Source: Simmondsia chinensis
Lineage: Eukaryota > Streptophyta > Magnoliopsida > Caryophyllales > Simmondsiaceae
Assembly (NCBI GenBank): GCA_018398585.1
Contig: JAGTTD010000015.1
Span: 8,685,001 to 8,749,000, forward strand
DNA: 64,000 bases
Direction: 5' to 3'
Shown here: one piece after another, positions 1 through 9,715 of the stretch
How the letters are laid out: each line of letters begins with the position of its first letter
Position numbering within the stretch: the first letter of the stretch is position 1
The notes under the pieces: model-generated
The model's input: only the letters and a program-made list of their open reading frames with translations
Databases searched by the model: none
What the model was told of the DNA's origin: nothing
Made by a program: the position numbers and the translations under genes

Positions 1-787
1 TTTAACTTTAAGTCCTAGCCTCAAGTGTTTTCTTCTTCCCTCTTCCCTCTTCCTCTTCCTCCAACCGGCCCTTTATTGCTTTTGTTACTAGTGGGTTGCT
101 CTTTGTGACTTATTAGGTAGGAAACTCATGTGTTTTACCTTTTCATATTTTTCTCTTGTATAAATAGCTTAGGACTTGTACTTGTTTAATCATTCAATAC
201 AAGAGGCAATTCCTTTTATTATTTGACACCGCATTCTAAATATTACACAATATTGTCGTCATTAGTAATTTGCAAAAAAAATATCAATCAATACAATATC
301 AAAAAATAACATCATCAACATCACCGATACTACCATCTAACTTCATAAGCTTACTCTTCAAAAAAAGATTTTATAGTTTTCACCATTCTACAAAACATCA
401 AAAAATTGAATCACCATCCAATGTTTTAGCAAAATGACAAAAATTACCAGACTACCATCTCAAATATTTGAATTATCACCCATATTACATGCTACCAAAT
501 CAAACATAAACTTGATTTCCATTGTTTGCTTCTCTTCCTAGTCTTGCGTTGCTTTCCTCTTGTTATGGAACGGCATGTTATGCACAATTTGTTCGCAAGC
601 ACTACACTTCATGGTGGTTAACCTCTTGTGTTTCGGTTCTTCACATGGATTTCTCTTTCTATTTTGGCGAGGTCTACCTGGAAGTCTCTTAAGATCAGGT
701 AGACTTAGTTTTGCCTATTAGACTCGGGTTACATGTCATGTTGTGGGATTGGGTTAATGAATACACTGTAAACCCTAACGTATGCAT
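1..787. other. AT-rich non-coding DNA with possible LTR remnant
   Basis: I see no gene here. The first 230 bases hold a pyrimidine-rich stretch, a TATA-like TATAAATAG near 168 and an attCATTCAATACAAGAG-like sequence, an arrangement typical of the promoter and R/U5 part of a plant LTR. No partner LTR is visible, so this may be a solo or truncated LTR. The rest is AT-rich with short poly-A runs. Confidence 0.35.
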
Positions 788-810
788 CCTTAGAGTAAAA
801 TATATCAATA

Positions 811-852
811 AAATCTATATTTACAGTGCCTCAAGGGCACCTGCTTAAGCAA

Positions 853-883
<31 letters not shown>

Positions 884-1073
884 TGATGTACGTAGCCTTC
901 CCCCTTCAGGGTGCTATATGAGGACTTCCCATGAGGTCACCTATCTTGGTATTACTCTCGCCTAAGCATTTCAAGCACTGACAGAATCGGAAGCACCCCT
1001 TCGTTCAAACAAAGAGAGGAGGACGGGTTATTCACTTAACTTCGAAGTTCTAATGGGATCCAATGCTTGGTAC
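811..1073 (-). mobile_element. 5S rRNA-headed SINE, minus strand, with insertion in the 5S head
   Basis: The reverse strand begins with a 5S rRNA-like head (GGATCCCATTAGAACTTCGA, then GCGAGAGTAATACC and GGTGACCTCATGGGAAGTCC). It continues into the region many angiosperm SINEs share (AAGGCTACGTACATC ... CTTGCTTAAGCAGG ... CCTTGAGGCAC). Two 23-bp direct repeats with one mismatch, at 788-810 and 1074-1096, flank it and are convincing target-site duplications. About 67 bp of unrelated sequence splits the 5S head between its two halves. A T10 then G19 tract (855-883) replaces the usual C-rich segment. Pol III transcription is unlikely because the internal control region is interrupted. Confidence 0.82.
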
Positions 1074-1185
1074 CCTTAGAGTAAAATACATCAATATACT
1101 CCTCCATAATCCCCCTTAAATGCAGCTATATGTTTGCATGGCGAACCAGAAATTTCCCACACTGTACAATCACATATCCTTGTAT

Positions 1186-3405
1186 TTAGGTTAATAGAGA
1201 AGTATGAGAGTAATCTTGTATTTCATATACTCCATTCCTAGCTAAATATGCCTCACAAAATTTATCTTCATTGTGAACATCGCTTAATATTGCTTTCACC
1301 TTAGGGGTAACCCTCCCTTTCCATGTCAATGCAACATTTCTTTTCTTTATAATTTTTTTCATGCATCTCCTTTTACTACCTTCCAATAAAAACAATGTGT
1401 TTTCCTGTTAGAGTATCAAGTTTAGGGGTGAAAGACTCACAGAAATTGCTTGTTACCCTATCACACTTTACCCTTGGCTCATACTTGTGTCTTGCCCACA
1501 ACTCTAAAGGAATCTCCATCATATCGTGGTAGCAATCAAGTTTAACTTTCCTGAGATAAATTTAGTTAAGAAAGCTATTACAAGGTGTTTAAAAGAAATT
1601 GTGACAAAAGTAAAAATAATGACTCATACCTGATTGCATTTTTTTGAAACCAAATTCATTGTAGGCTTTTGCAACTCTCCAAAAGAGGTTTTCAATGATC
1701 CCTCCAGGATGCTTTACCTTAAGATTAGGAAGGAAATGCCTAAAACAAATCCTCCTTGCCGCTTCTGGCCTTATGTTAGCAAGAGCTGTTTCAACACCCT
1801 ATGAAAAAAGAAACTTTAGTAAACAAGTAAATGGGAAAAAAAAGACTCATTTAAAATTATCAAACTTTTAATGCATATCTTTTGTCTATCGCTCATGATG
1901 GTACATTCTTTGCTAGCTTCTTGTCCAAGTGCTTGCTTCAAATGAGAAAAGAAATATTCCGAACTATCTGTATTTTTGAACTCCATTATGGCAATAGCTA
2001 AAGGGTTACCTTGCTTTCCATCCAATGTTGTGGCAAATAGTAATACACACCCATAAGGCTCTCCAAGAAGTGCACCATCTACGTCAATAAAAAGGCCTAA
2101 TACCATTAGAGTATCCTTGTTTCATAGCATTAAAGCATGAAAATAATCTCTTGAAAATTGATGGTCTTTTTGGCACATTGTTTCTCTATGACACATGAGC
2201 AATAGACCCTTGGCTATTGAAGAACACCATATCTACATATTGGGCCAACCAAGAAAAATTTTCATCATGCTTTCTATCAATGAGCTCCCGAGCTTGTGCC
2301 TTCACCCTATACATTATTTGAATCTTCGAAGGGTGTACATTAAACATCTCTCTCACTAATTGTAACATCCCATCCACTTTCAAGTTAGGATTAGCTCTCA
2401 GATCCGAAATCAACTTCTTAAATAACCAACGGACATTGGCATTAGGGTTTTTTGTTATCCTTTGACAAGCATGCTCATCCACTAAGGTCTTAATTTTAAT
2501 GGATACCCCAGCCGAGTGTCTATTAGCATGTATCTTCTAAGGACATTTTGAATTATCACCACCATTACAACACCATGTATTGTACCTCCAGGAGGCATTT
2601 TTCTCCCAACAAATGGCAAACCCTTCTTGAATGTGGTAATCTATCATTGCCTCTAAGAATTGACTTTTTATCAAAAAATGCATCCCTCTTTCTATACGGA
2701 TGCTCCCAGTGACATCTTCTTCAAATCTTTTTCCCTTAAGAAATTTCGGGTCTTGACGCTCATTATCACTTTCACTAGCATGTCCAACCTCATTTGGATC
2801 ACATCCATCAGACTCCAAACATGATTCAAATACATATCCATCTCTACCACTTTTATTTGATTCAGAAACACTATTGTCTCCCGAAATCCAATCATCATCC
2901 ACTGAAATATTCTCATCTCCTCCTTCGTAATCAAAATCCTCACTATTAGTTTCCACCCCGTAATTTTTATTCTCATCTAAAGCCTTTTCATTCCTATCGC
3001 AAAGATGTTGTCCTCAAAAATAACATCAAGATTTGTTAAAGATGGTTGATACAATGAAGGTACTTCTTTAGTACTAATAAGTTGTGATTGTGTTAATGCA
3101 AGAGGAGACATCTAATCAAGAGTATGAGTAGTTTTCACAGCCTCAGATGAATTACCATTTTGAATAACAAATAAATGTTTGTCATGCAATGTACAACAAA
3201 TTTCTAACAAGTGAATTAACCCATTGTCATTCTCAACCTCAACATTATCACTTGTGCCAGGGGGCCTAAAGTATATCCTCGGATTTTGCGGTGGATGCAT
3301 ACCCATAGAAAATGCACTTTTAGACAAATCTCTTATTAAATTGATAATGTTGTACTCATCAAGATTGGCACCATTAACGGTAGATATATCACTTTTATAG
3401 TACAC
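1186..3405 (-). pseudogene. Mutator-like element (MULE) transposase, decayed
   Basis: Reading right to left, 3405-3112 is an N-terminal segment. The acidic stretch and MuDR-type domain (2956-2537) include IERGMHFLIKSQFLEAM and a C-x-C-rich end. The pre-catalytic region (2482-2186) has VDGMLQLVREMFNVH and YRVKAQARELI. The DDE core (2106-1816) has DVDGALLGEPYG and the second acidic site in CTIMSDRQK. At 1800-1640 one reads ETALANIRPEAARRIC, then RHFLPNLK, the usual MULE helical region. Segments at 1540-1400 (VKCDRVTSNFCESF) and 1395-1186 precede the SWIM zinc finger, which is not visible. A TAG after NSKCP (near 2537) and frameshifts near 2106 and 2690 break it. One gap near 1630 begins with a GT donor and may be an intron. 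Terminal inverted repeats were not found. Confidence 0.85.
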
Positions 3406-4540
3406 GATAAATCTTTTAATTGATGATGTCTACATATAAAAGAACATAGTATACATTAAATAGGTTATCATACTTTAATTTAGACTCCAAATAAAGCTAG
3501 TTAGCTCTAAAGTTTTAAAGTGATGACATCCACTTTAGGATATATAAAATATGACTTAAAGTGACCATTTCAAAAATGTTAATGGAAGGGGACCCACTAT
3601 GTTTCTATTATTCTACAAATATGTGTTTGTACTTGCTAACTTTGAATGTTATGCTGAAATTTGAATGGGAGCCAAAAAAGGGATACCGTTTACTGCTATT
3701 GTTTCTCTTTTTTTGGCTTTCATCCTTTGTAATAGAAAGTAAGAAAAACAACTCATCCTTCAGCCCTAAATTTTGGCTAATAAAAAGGGTTTTGTAAAAG
3801 TAATATAAAGGATTTGTAAAATATCTTGAACCCGGGATAAAAATTTTTAATACCAAATGAAAGAAAAGAAATGATACAATATCATGCTTATATTAACATT
3901 AAATTTTGGAATAATCTTGGAATTTATGGGTTCATATATATCAATTGAGTTGGGGTGAAGCATTTAAAATAGTTGAAAATTTTTAAGCTTAGAGGTAAAG
4001 AAAACTCACAAATTCTAGGAAATTTTCGGTGCTAGTCCTTTTGATAATGCTTGGTGTGAGTTCAAATCTCAAAGCGAAAATGGAAGAGAAAGAAGAATGA
4101 AGTCCTAAAAATTTCGTTTATTTAGAGATGGTGGAAATGGTGAAGTCATGGACTACGGGGGAAGGAGAAGCATGAAGGGTCACATCAGAAAGAATAAAAA
4201 AAGAAAATTTAGTCTATGTCTACTTCAACATTGAAAAATAATCATTTTGATAAGGATAATATTTTTTTTCTTTCTGTTTTGTAAGTATAATGCAAAAATA
4301 TTCACATATAGATAATTCGGTGTTTTATTAATTGTTTTCTACATTAAAATTAACTTCATTTTTTCCCACTTGCAAGGCAGAAAGTGGATTTCACTCTCCA
4401 AATCTGGGAGCTATAAAATTAAATTTTTTTTTTAGTTTGATGCCAAAAAAATTCATTAATACTATTACAATAGCTTCCTTTTTAACTTTATAAGTACAGT
4501 ACTAAAAAGAGTCATATATGCCTAATTTGGTTTTTTTCAT
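3406..4540. other. AT-rich spacer, no gene seen
   Basis: Only short open frames with no recognisable motif occur. The stretch is AT-rich with homopolymer runs. It may hold the undefined end of the MULE to its left. Confidence 0.6.
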
Positions 4541-4545
4541 CATTC

Positions 4546-4888
4546 TGATACAAGCCAAAATTGGTTTAAGGGTATTGATATGAGCCACGTCAGCCCCGAG
4601 GACATGTTGGCTAGCCACGTCATCTTTAATGTCACATCAGCATAGTTATTACATTTGTATAAATAAGGGTCATGTGTTAGGGTAGAATTATGCGTAGTGT
4701 TGATGTGTGATCTCTCTCTCTCCCTCCTAAATTCTCTTTATGTTTCTTCTCCCTTTCTTCTATGTCTTTCTCCCCTCTTTTTTTACTATATTTGTAATCA
4801 CTCCATTTGGAGATTATACACATATAGATCTGAGTATTTGAGGTGTGGATTTGGTTCTTGCGAGCATGATCGCTCTTGAATCGTATCA
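4546..4888 (+). repeat. 5' LTR of the compact LTR element
   Basis: The LTR starts TG and ends CA. It carries a TATA box TATAAATA at 4658-4665, followed by a pyrimidine-rich leader (CTCTCTCTCTCCCTCC). It has the same length as the right LTR (5883-6225), with scattered substitutions between them. Confidence 0.9.
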
Positions 4889-5882
4889 ATTGATATTAAA
4901 GCTCACGTGCCTCGACTTCAATAATGAGTGTCACTCTAGATCAATTGATTGTGGCTGAATTAATGGTATGTAAAAGAAATGTAAGAAAATGTCCAAAATG
5001 TTAGATAAAATTCAAGTTGATTGGAAAGACGGGCATGAAGAGTGGAGATCTAGGTTGAAAGATAACAAATCTACAACCACCCTGGCTACCTCTAAGACCA
5101 CCACTACTACCATCACCATTGAAGTACCGAAGCCCCGCCTGATCGAAACAGTGATGCCGCTGGCAGTGCTAACGGAGGAGAAGGGTGAAGATGATAACTA
5201 GGTTAAGGAAAGTGATAGTGATGAGAGCCACAACCAAGATGAAGAGATTGGAGAAGAGATACTAGAATCCATCGAGCAGGAGCTCTCGTTGTTGGATTTG
5301 GTGTAGGACAAAACTGTGAAGAACTCGTGACCATTGAACCCAACCAAGAACCACGACCATGGCATGAAGATTGGTGGTAACGAGAAGATCGAGGCTAACC
5401 ACCTCCTTCAACGGGTTGTCTCCCACCTGAGAAGGAGACGCCTCCATCATCGTTGTCAAAATGGAGGTCAAAGACAGCGAAAGCAGCGTCGAAGAACAGA
5501 TTGGAGAAGACGTGGTGACCATGGAAGAGGTACCAACGTTGTCATGGCATCCACCACCAAGGGAGTGATGACATCGAAGAAGGGCAAGGTGTGGCGCTGG
5601 GTTTTGCATTAGAAGGTGGTGTAGCGCTAAGTGATCAGAGTTTCGGGTTTGAACATTTTAAGCAAAATTGCTATCTTACCCCTTTAGTTACACATATTTT
5701 ACATAACTACTATTTACGTAAAATATTTAAGTAAATGGGACATTAAAATTTTCGTCAATTTTAGACAAATTAGAGAGGTGAAATTTGTAACTTTAGTATT
5801 TGACTCATGAGGATTATCTACGGTTAGGATTTGACGCAATATCCATGACCCTTATGGACAAGGGTCTTTAGAGGGGAAGCAT
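4889..5882 (+). other. Internal region of the compact LTR element, unknown short ORFs
   Basis: A short frame from 4989 to 5201 encodes 70 residues, starting MSKMLDKIQVDWKDGHEEW and followed by a Thr-rich run and an acidic end. Another frame, 5334-5612, is Arg/His-rich. Neither matches a family I know. The GC content and purine bias of 5000-5600 differ from the AT-rich flanks, which could mean a captured host transcript. Position and lack of motifs give no function. Confidence 0.4.
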
Positions 5883-6225
5883 TAATATGAGCCAAAATGG
5901 GTTTAGGGTATTGATACAAGCCAAGTTAGCCCCAGGGACACATCAGCGGGCCACTTCACCCTTGATGTCACATTAGCATAGTTATTAAATTATTATAAAT
6001 AAGGGTCACGTGATTAGGATAGAATTATGCTTAGTGTTGATGTGCGATTTTTCTCTCTCCCTCCTAAATTCTCTCTATGTTTCTTCACCTCTTCTTCTAT
6101 GTCTTTCTCCACTTTCTTATTATTATACTTGTATTAACTCCATTTGGAGATTATACATATACAGATCTGAGTATATGAGGTATGGGTTTGGCTCTCGTGA
6201 GCTCGATTGATCTTGATTTGTTTCA
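5883..6225 (+). repeat. 3' LTR of the compact LTR element
   Basis: This is the partner of 4546-4888, with the TATA box conserved near 5994. The first dinucleotide is TA instead of TG, a likely G-to-A decay. It ends TTTCA, immediately followed by the CATTC duplication. Confidence 0.88.
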
Positions 6226-6310
6226 CATTCTTCCATGGATAATAATAACACCACCTATAAAAATAAAAATAATGAATATAATAAAAAATAATAACAATAA
6301 AAATAATTGT

Positions 6311-7482
6311 CAATTAAACACAATGCACCCCTTGTACTTTCAATTTCGTAAAATAGCCCCCGAACTTTATAATTAAACATAGCACACCCTGCACTTTTAA
6401 TTTTATAATATAGCCCCTAAACTTTGTAACTACACACAACTCATCACTCGAACTTTGTTAAGAAGCACAATTCAACCATTAGACATAAATAGATTTAAAA
6501 TTAAAAAAATATACGAAATTAAAAAATTTAAAAAACAAATTATGAAATTTTTTTAGAAAAAGTATAATAATATCTTTTAACTTTGATAAAAATTAGATTA
6601 ATAAATTTAAAATTAAAAAATATATCAAATTAAAAGTAAAGGATTTTCATTTTTATACAAAAGATAGAGAATTTATATTTTTAGACAAAGATAAGAGCTC
6701 CATGTTTCTAAGTCAAAGATAAGATGATTTTCTAATGTTTACATAGAATAATTATTGTAATTAATTATAGTAATAACATTATAAATTTATTTTTCACAAA
6801 TATCATTATAAATTTAGACAATAATAAATTATTTTAAATTTAATTAAAAATACTATAATATAAAATATAAATTTTAAAATATAATCTTTTAAAAAAATAA
6901 ATTTCCAAATTAGATTAATAAATCTAAATTTAAAAATTTTTTATAAAACTAAAAATTTGAAAATAAATGCTAAAATATAATTTTTTTAAAAAAAATTGAA
7001 AAATCAAAGTCATAAATTTTTAAAAAAATTGAGAAGTCAATGTCTAAAGATATTATTATATTTTTTTCAAACCTTTTCCAGAAAATTATTTTTTCATTTT
7101 CTAAATTTTTTTAATGTTGTACATTTTTTGATTTTTAAATTTATTAATATCTAAGAGATATGTTATGTTTATTAACGACGTTCAAAGGTGAGTTGTGCGT
7201 AATAACAAAGTTCAAGGGTTATTTTTTGCAATTAAAAATGTAGAGGGTATATTGTGCATAACAACAAAGTTTAAGTGCTATTTTTCGAAATTAAAAGTGC
7301 AGAAGAATATATATTGTGTTTAATTGCAAAATTCAAGATGTGTATTATGTGTAATAACAACGTTCAAGGGGCCATTTTAAGAAATTAAAGGTGCAGAGGG
7401 TTTGTTGTGTTTAATTGTAAAGTTTAGGAGGGTATTTTATGAAATGAAAAGTGAAGAGGGTGTATTGCATTTAGTAGGAAGG
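6311..7482. mobile_element. Fold-back/MITE-like element with arms made of tandem ~58-bp units
   Basis: The left arm (6311-6480) holds about three copies of a unit of roughly 58 bp of the type AATTAAACACAATGCACCCC ... AAAATAGCCCCCGAACTTT. The right arm (about 7168-7482) holds four to five copies of the same unit in inverted orientation (for example GTAGAGGGTATATTGTGCAT and AACGTTCAAGGGGCCATTTT). The middle is very AT-rich and non-coding. Tandem-unit inverted arms around a non-coding core are the hallmark of fold-back elements. No transposase is present and I could not fix target duplications. Confidence 0.6.
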
Positions 7483-7619
7483 TGTGTTTATAATTTGCCC
7501 TAAAAAAAGTAATTTCGATAACAACAATGATAATAATTATAAGGTTAATTTGCACCAAAGATTGTGCATTGTATCAATTTAGTCCTTATACTTTTAATTA
7601 TGTCAATTCAATCTCTCTA

Positions 7620-7679
7620 CTGAAGTTAAGCGTGCTTAGCAAAGTTAAGCATACTTGAGCGAGAGTAATACCAGAATGG
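7620..7679 (+). mobile_element. 5S-headed SINE, left fragment (split by LINE)
   Basis: GAAGTTAAGCGTGCTTAGC followed by a second, slightly different AAGTTAAGCATACTTGAGC, then GAGAGTAATACCAGAATGG, is the central part of a plant 5S rRNA with a small internal duplication. The first ~30 bases of the head are missing. It joins the fragment at 13469-13660. The LINE between them is flanked by AGTAATACCAGAATGG (7664-7679) and AGTAACACTAGAATGG (13469-13484). Confidence 0.8.
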
Positions 7680-8261
7680 AGCACAGTAAAACACGAGCAC
7701 GTGAGGGGCGATAGAGGCGCGTGAGACTGGGCGATTTTCACCAGGTAGTAGGGCACGCTCGTGTGGGTGCATGCAGTGCCGTACGAGGGTGGGTTCGGTG
7801 GCGCTGCATTCGCCGGTGCCTCCACTTCCTGGTGGTGGTGCCCGCTGGTGATTCTAGCCACCGTAGGAGGGTGAAAATTGAGAGAGAGGGTGCTGAGGTT
7901 TTGGTAGCGGTTGGTGATTTACGTAGGACGTGGGGGCCCTGTTCCGGCAAGCCCATCGCCGGCGTCTCATCCTTGGTGGCTCGCCTTTCTCTGTTCGTCC
8001 TTCTGGTGGTTGTCCAGCGGTCGCTGGTGCTAGTGGGTTGTGGTGGCCGCGTTCTCTTCCTCACGGGCTTCTCTCGCTACGCAATCTGGAGCAAACACAC
8101 GTAAGTCCTCTTGGTTCCTTTGCTGGTTGTATTTGCTGGGCGTTGGTGGCCGGTTTCCGACTGGTTGTGGCCGGTGCGGTTGGCCGGCGCTGGTGGTTGC
8201 TTTGGAACCCTAATATTCTAGGGTTTCTCTCCTTGTTCTTTACTGCATTGATTTGTGTGCT

Positions 8262-9410
8262 ATGTCTAGGGTGCGTGATGCTGTGGGTGGGGGTTCGGGT
8301 TAGGTGGGTGGTGGTGCGGGTGCCACCACTTGGGTGGACCGGGTTCGCTCCACTGATTTGAACACCTTGCAATACTTTAAACCTGTACTTGTTGACGGCA
8401 AGCCTTGAGGGGTTGCCCCTGATGAGGTCCTTGACTTCGCCAATGATCTATGGGACTGTTGTTTGGTGGGTAGGCTCATTGGCACAGGGTTGGCTTACTC
8501 TCATGCCTAAGAGATTGCTAACTTTCTCTAGGGGAATAAGGGCCTTGAATGTGTCCTATCTGATGGAGAGGTTTATTACTTTCGGTTTCACACTAGGGCG
8601 CAAGCCGAGACTGTGTTGTTAGGTGGTCCTTGGTTCTTCAAGGGTATTTGCATGTCCCTCCAGCTTTGGAAGGAGGGACTGACTGTGCGTAGGGATAGCC
8701 AAACTGCTCCTGTTTGGGTTCAGCTATTGGGTCTTCCTTTGTCTCTTTGGAAGCCCGCAGGGATTAGCTATGCTAGTAGCACCGTTGGTAGGCCTTTGTT
8801 CATGGACAAAGTAACGGCTGAGGGTACTCGTTTGGGATACATTAGGGTATGTGTTGAGGTGAAGGCCATAGTTCCTGTGCCGCGGGAGACCCTCATTGAG
8901 GTGCGTGGTGCTCGGGTCTGCCTTGGTATCACATGTGAAGGAATGCCGAAGCGTTGTCCGACTTGTATGGTGTTCGGGCATGACTGTTCGCCTCCTGCTA
9001 CTCGGGAGGCTCCTAGTAAAGCCGCCCCAGTGCTAGGGGGTAGAAAGAAGAAAAAATCTAAAAATAAAAATGGTGCTGAGACTTCGGGTGGCTTCACGGT
9101 GCCGGCGCTGGCACCGGTGCCAGTGGGTGTCACGTCGGTTGATGGGGGCAGAGCTGGTGGGGTGGCTATTGCCGCCAGACCGGTGGAGGAGTGGAGAGTT
9201 GTTGGTAGGGAGAGAGAGAGTGGGCTGCCTGTTGGTGGCGGTCCTAACCAGCCTTTGGCTCACACCGAGCCCAGTTTGGGGTCGAGTACTATCAGGCCCA
9301 TGCTGGGCCCTACACCGGCCCACACTTCTCATTCTGCTGCTGTTTCGTCCGCTGATGGTGAGGAAGCTAGCTTGATGGAGGATCTGAGTCGGGCTCTTGT
9401 TCTTATGTAG
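8262..9410 (+). pseudogene. LINE ORF1 (DUF4283/zinc-knuckle nucleic-acid-binding protein)
   Basis: The frame opens with ATG at 8262 and stays in register to the stop at 9410, but contains several in-frame stops before 8613. The open part from 8613 encodes 265 residues. PVWVQLLGLPLSLWKPAGI and the preceding LLGGPWFFKG are typical of the plant LINE DUF4283 domain, followed by a CPTCMVFGH zinc knuckle and a Lys-rich KKKKSKNKN run. The C-terminal half is low-complexity Pro/Ala/Gly-rich. In L1 elements this protein binds the element RNA and chaperones target-primed reverse transcription. Confidence 0.85.
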
Positions 9411-9715
9411 GTTAAGGAAGCTTAGGGTGCTCTTCTGGGGATTGATGAGCCTCTTGCTTGTGTTGAGAGCCGGCCCACGGAGACAGTTCCTAGTATCGTG
9501 CCTCCGAACCAGTTCGCTGCTCTGGCTGAGTGGCAGTCTGGGGAGGTGTCCACGTTGGATGCCCCTCCCAACCCTGCTCCAGATGTTCGTCTTACGCACT
9601 CTGCTGCAGCTCTCGTTGCTCAGGGTGTTTAGGCTACTCGGGACGCTCAGGTTGCTCAGGATACTCTTGGTGGCCGTAAAGTCCGTGGGGGTTTGCGACA
9701 GTTCTCCAGTTCCCC

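Larger units (their letters stand above)
4546..6225 (+). mobile_element. Compact non-autonomous LTR retrotransposon (TRIM/LARD-like), complete
   Basis: Two 343-bp direct repeats enclose a 994-bp interior, and a 5-bp duplication CATTC (4541-4545 and 6226-6230) flanks the whole. A primer-binding site TGATATTAAAGC at 4891-4902 resembles the plant tRNA-Met site TGGTATCAGAGC with three transitions, two bases after the LTR. A polypurine tract AGAGGGGAAGCA lies just before the right LTR at 5870-5881. These signals fix the plus strand as the sense strand. The interior has no gag, protease, integrase or reverse transcriptase motif, so it must be mobilised in trans. It is longer than a typical TRIM and shorter than a typical LARD. 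Confidence 0.9.

Noticed and set aside
5334..5612. Arg-rich protein frame in the compact LTR element
   Set aside because: Another frame on the opposite strand is equally open, and there is no motif in either. I kept it only as part of the internal region.
7598..8372. Several overlapping GC-rich frames on both strands
   Set aside because: They lie in the GC-rich 5' UTR of the LINE and overlap each other. Only the ORF1 frame at 8262 is consistent with LINE structure.
8724..9599. Minus-strand frames opposite LINE ORF1
   Set aside because: They are shadows of the ORF1 frame, which carries the DUF4283 and zinc-knuckle motifs on the plus strand.
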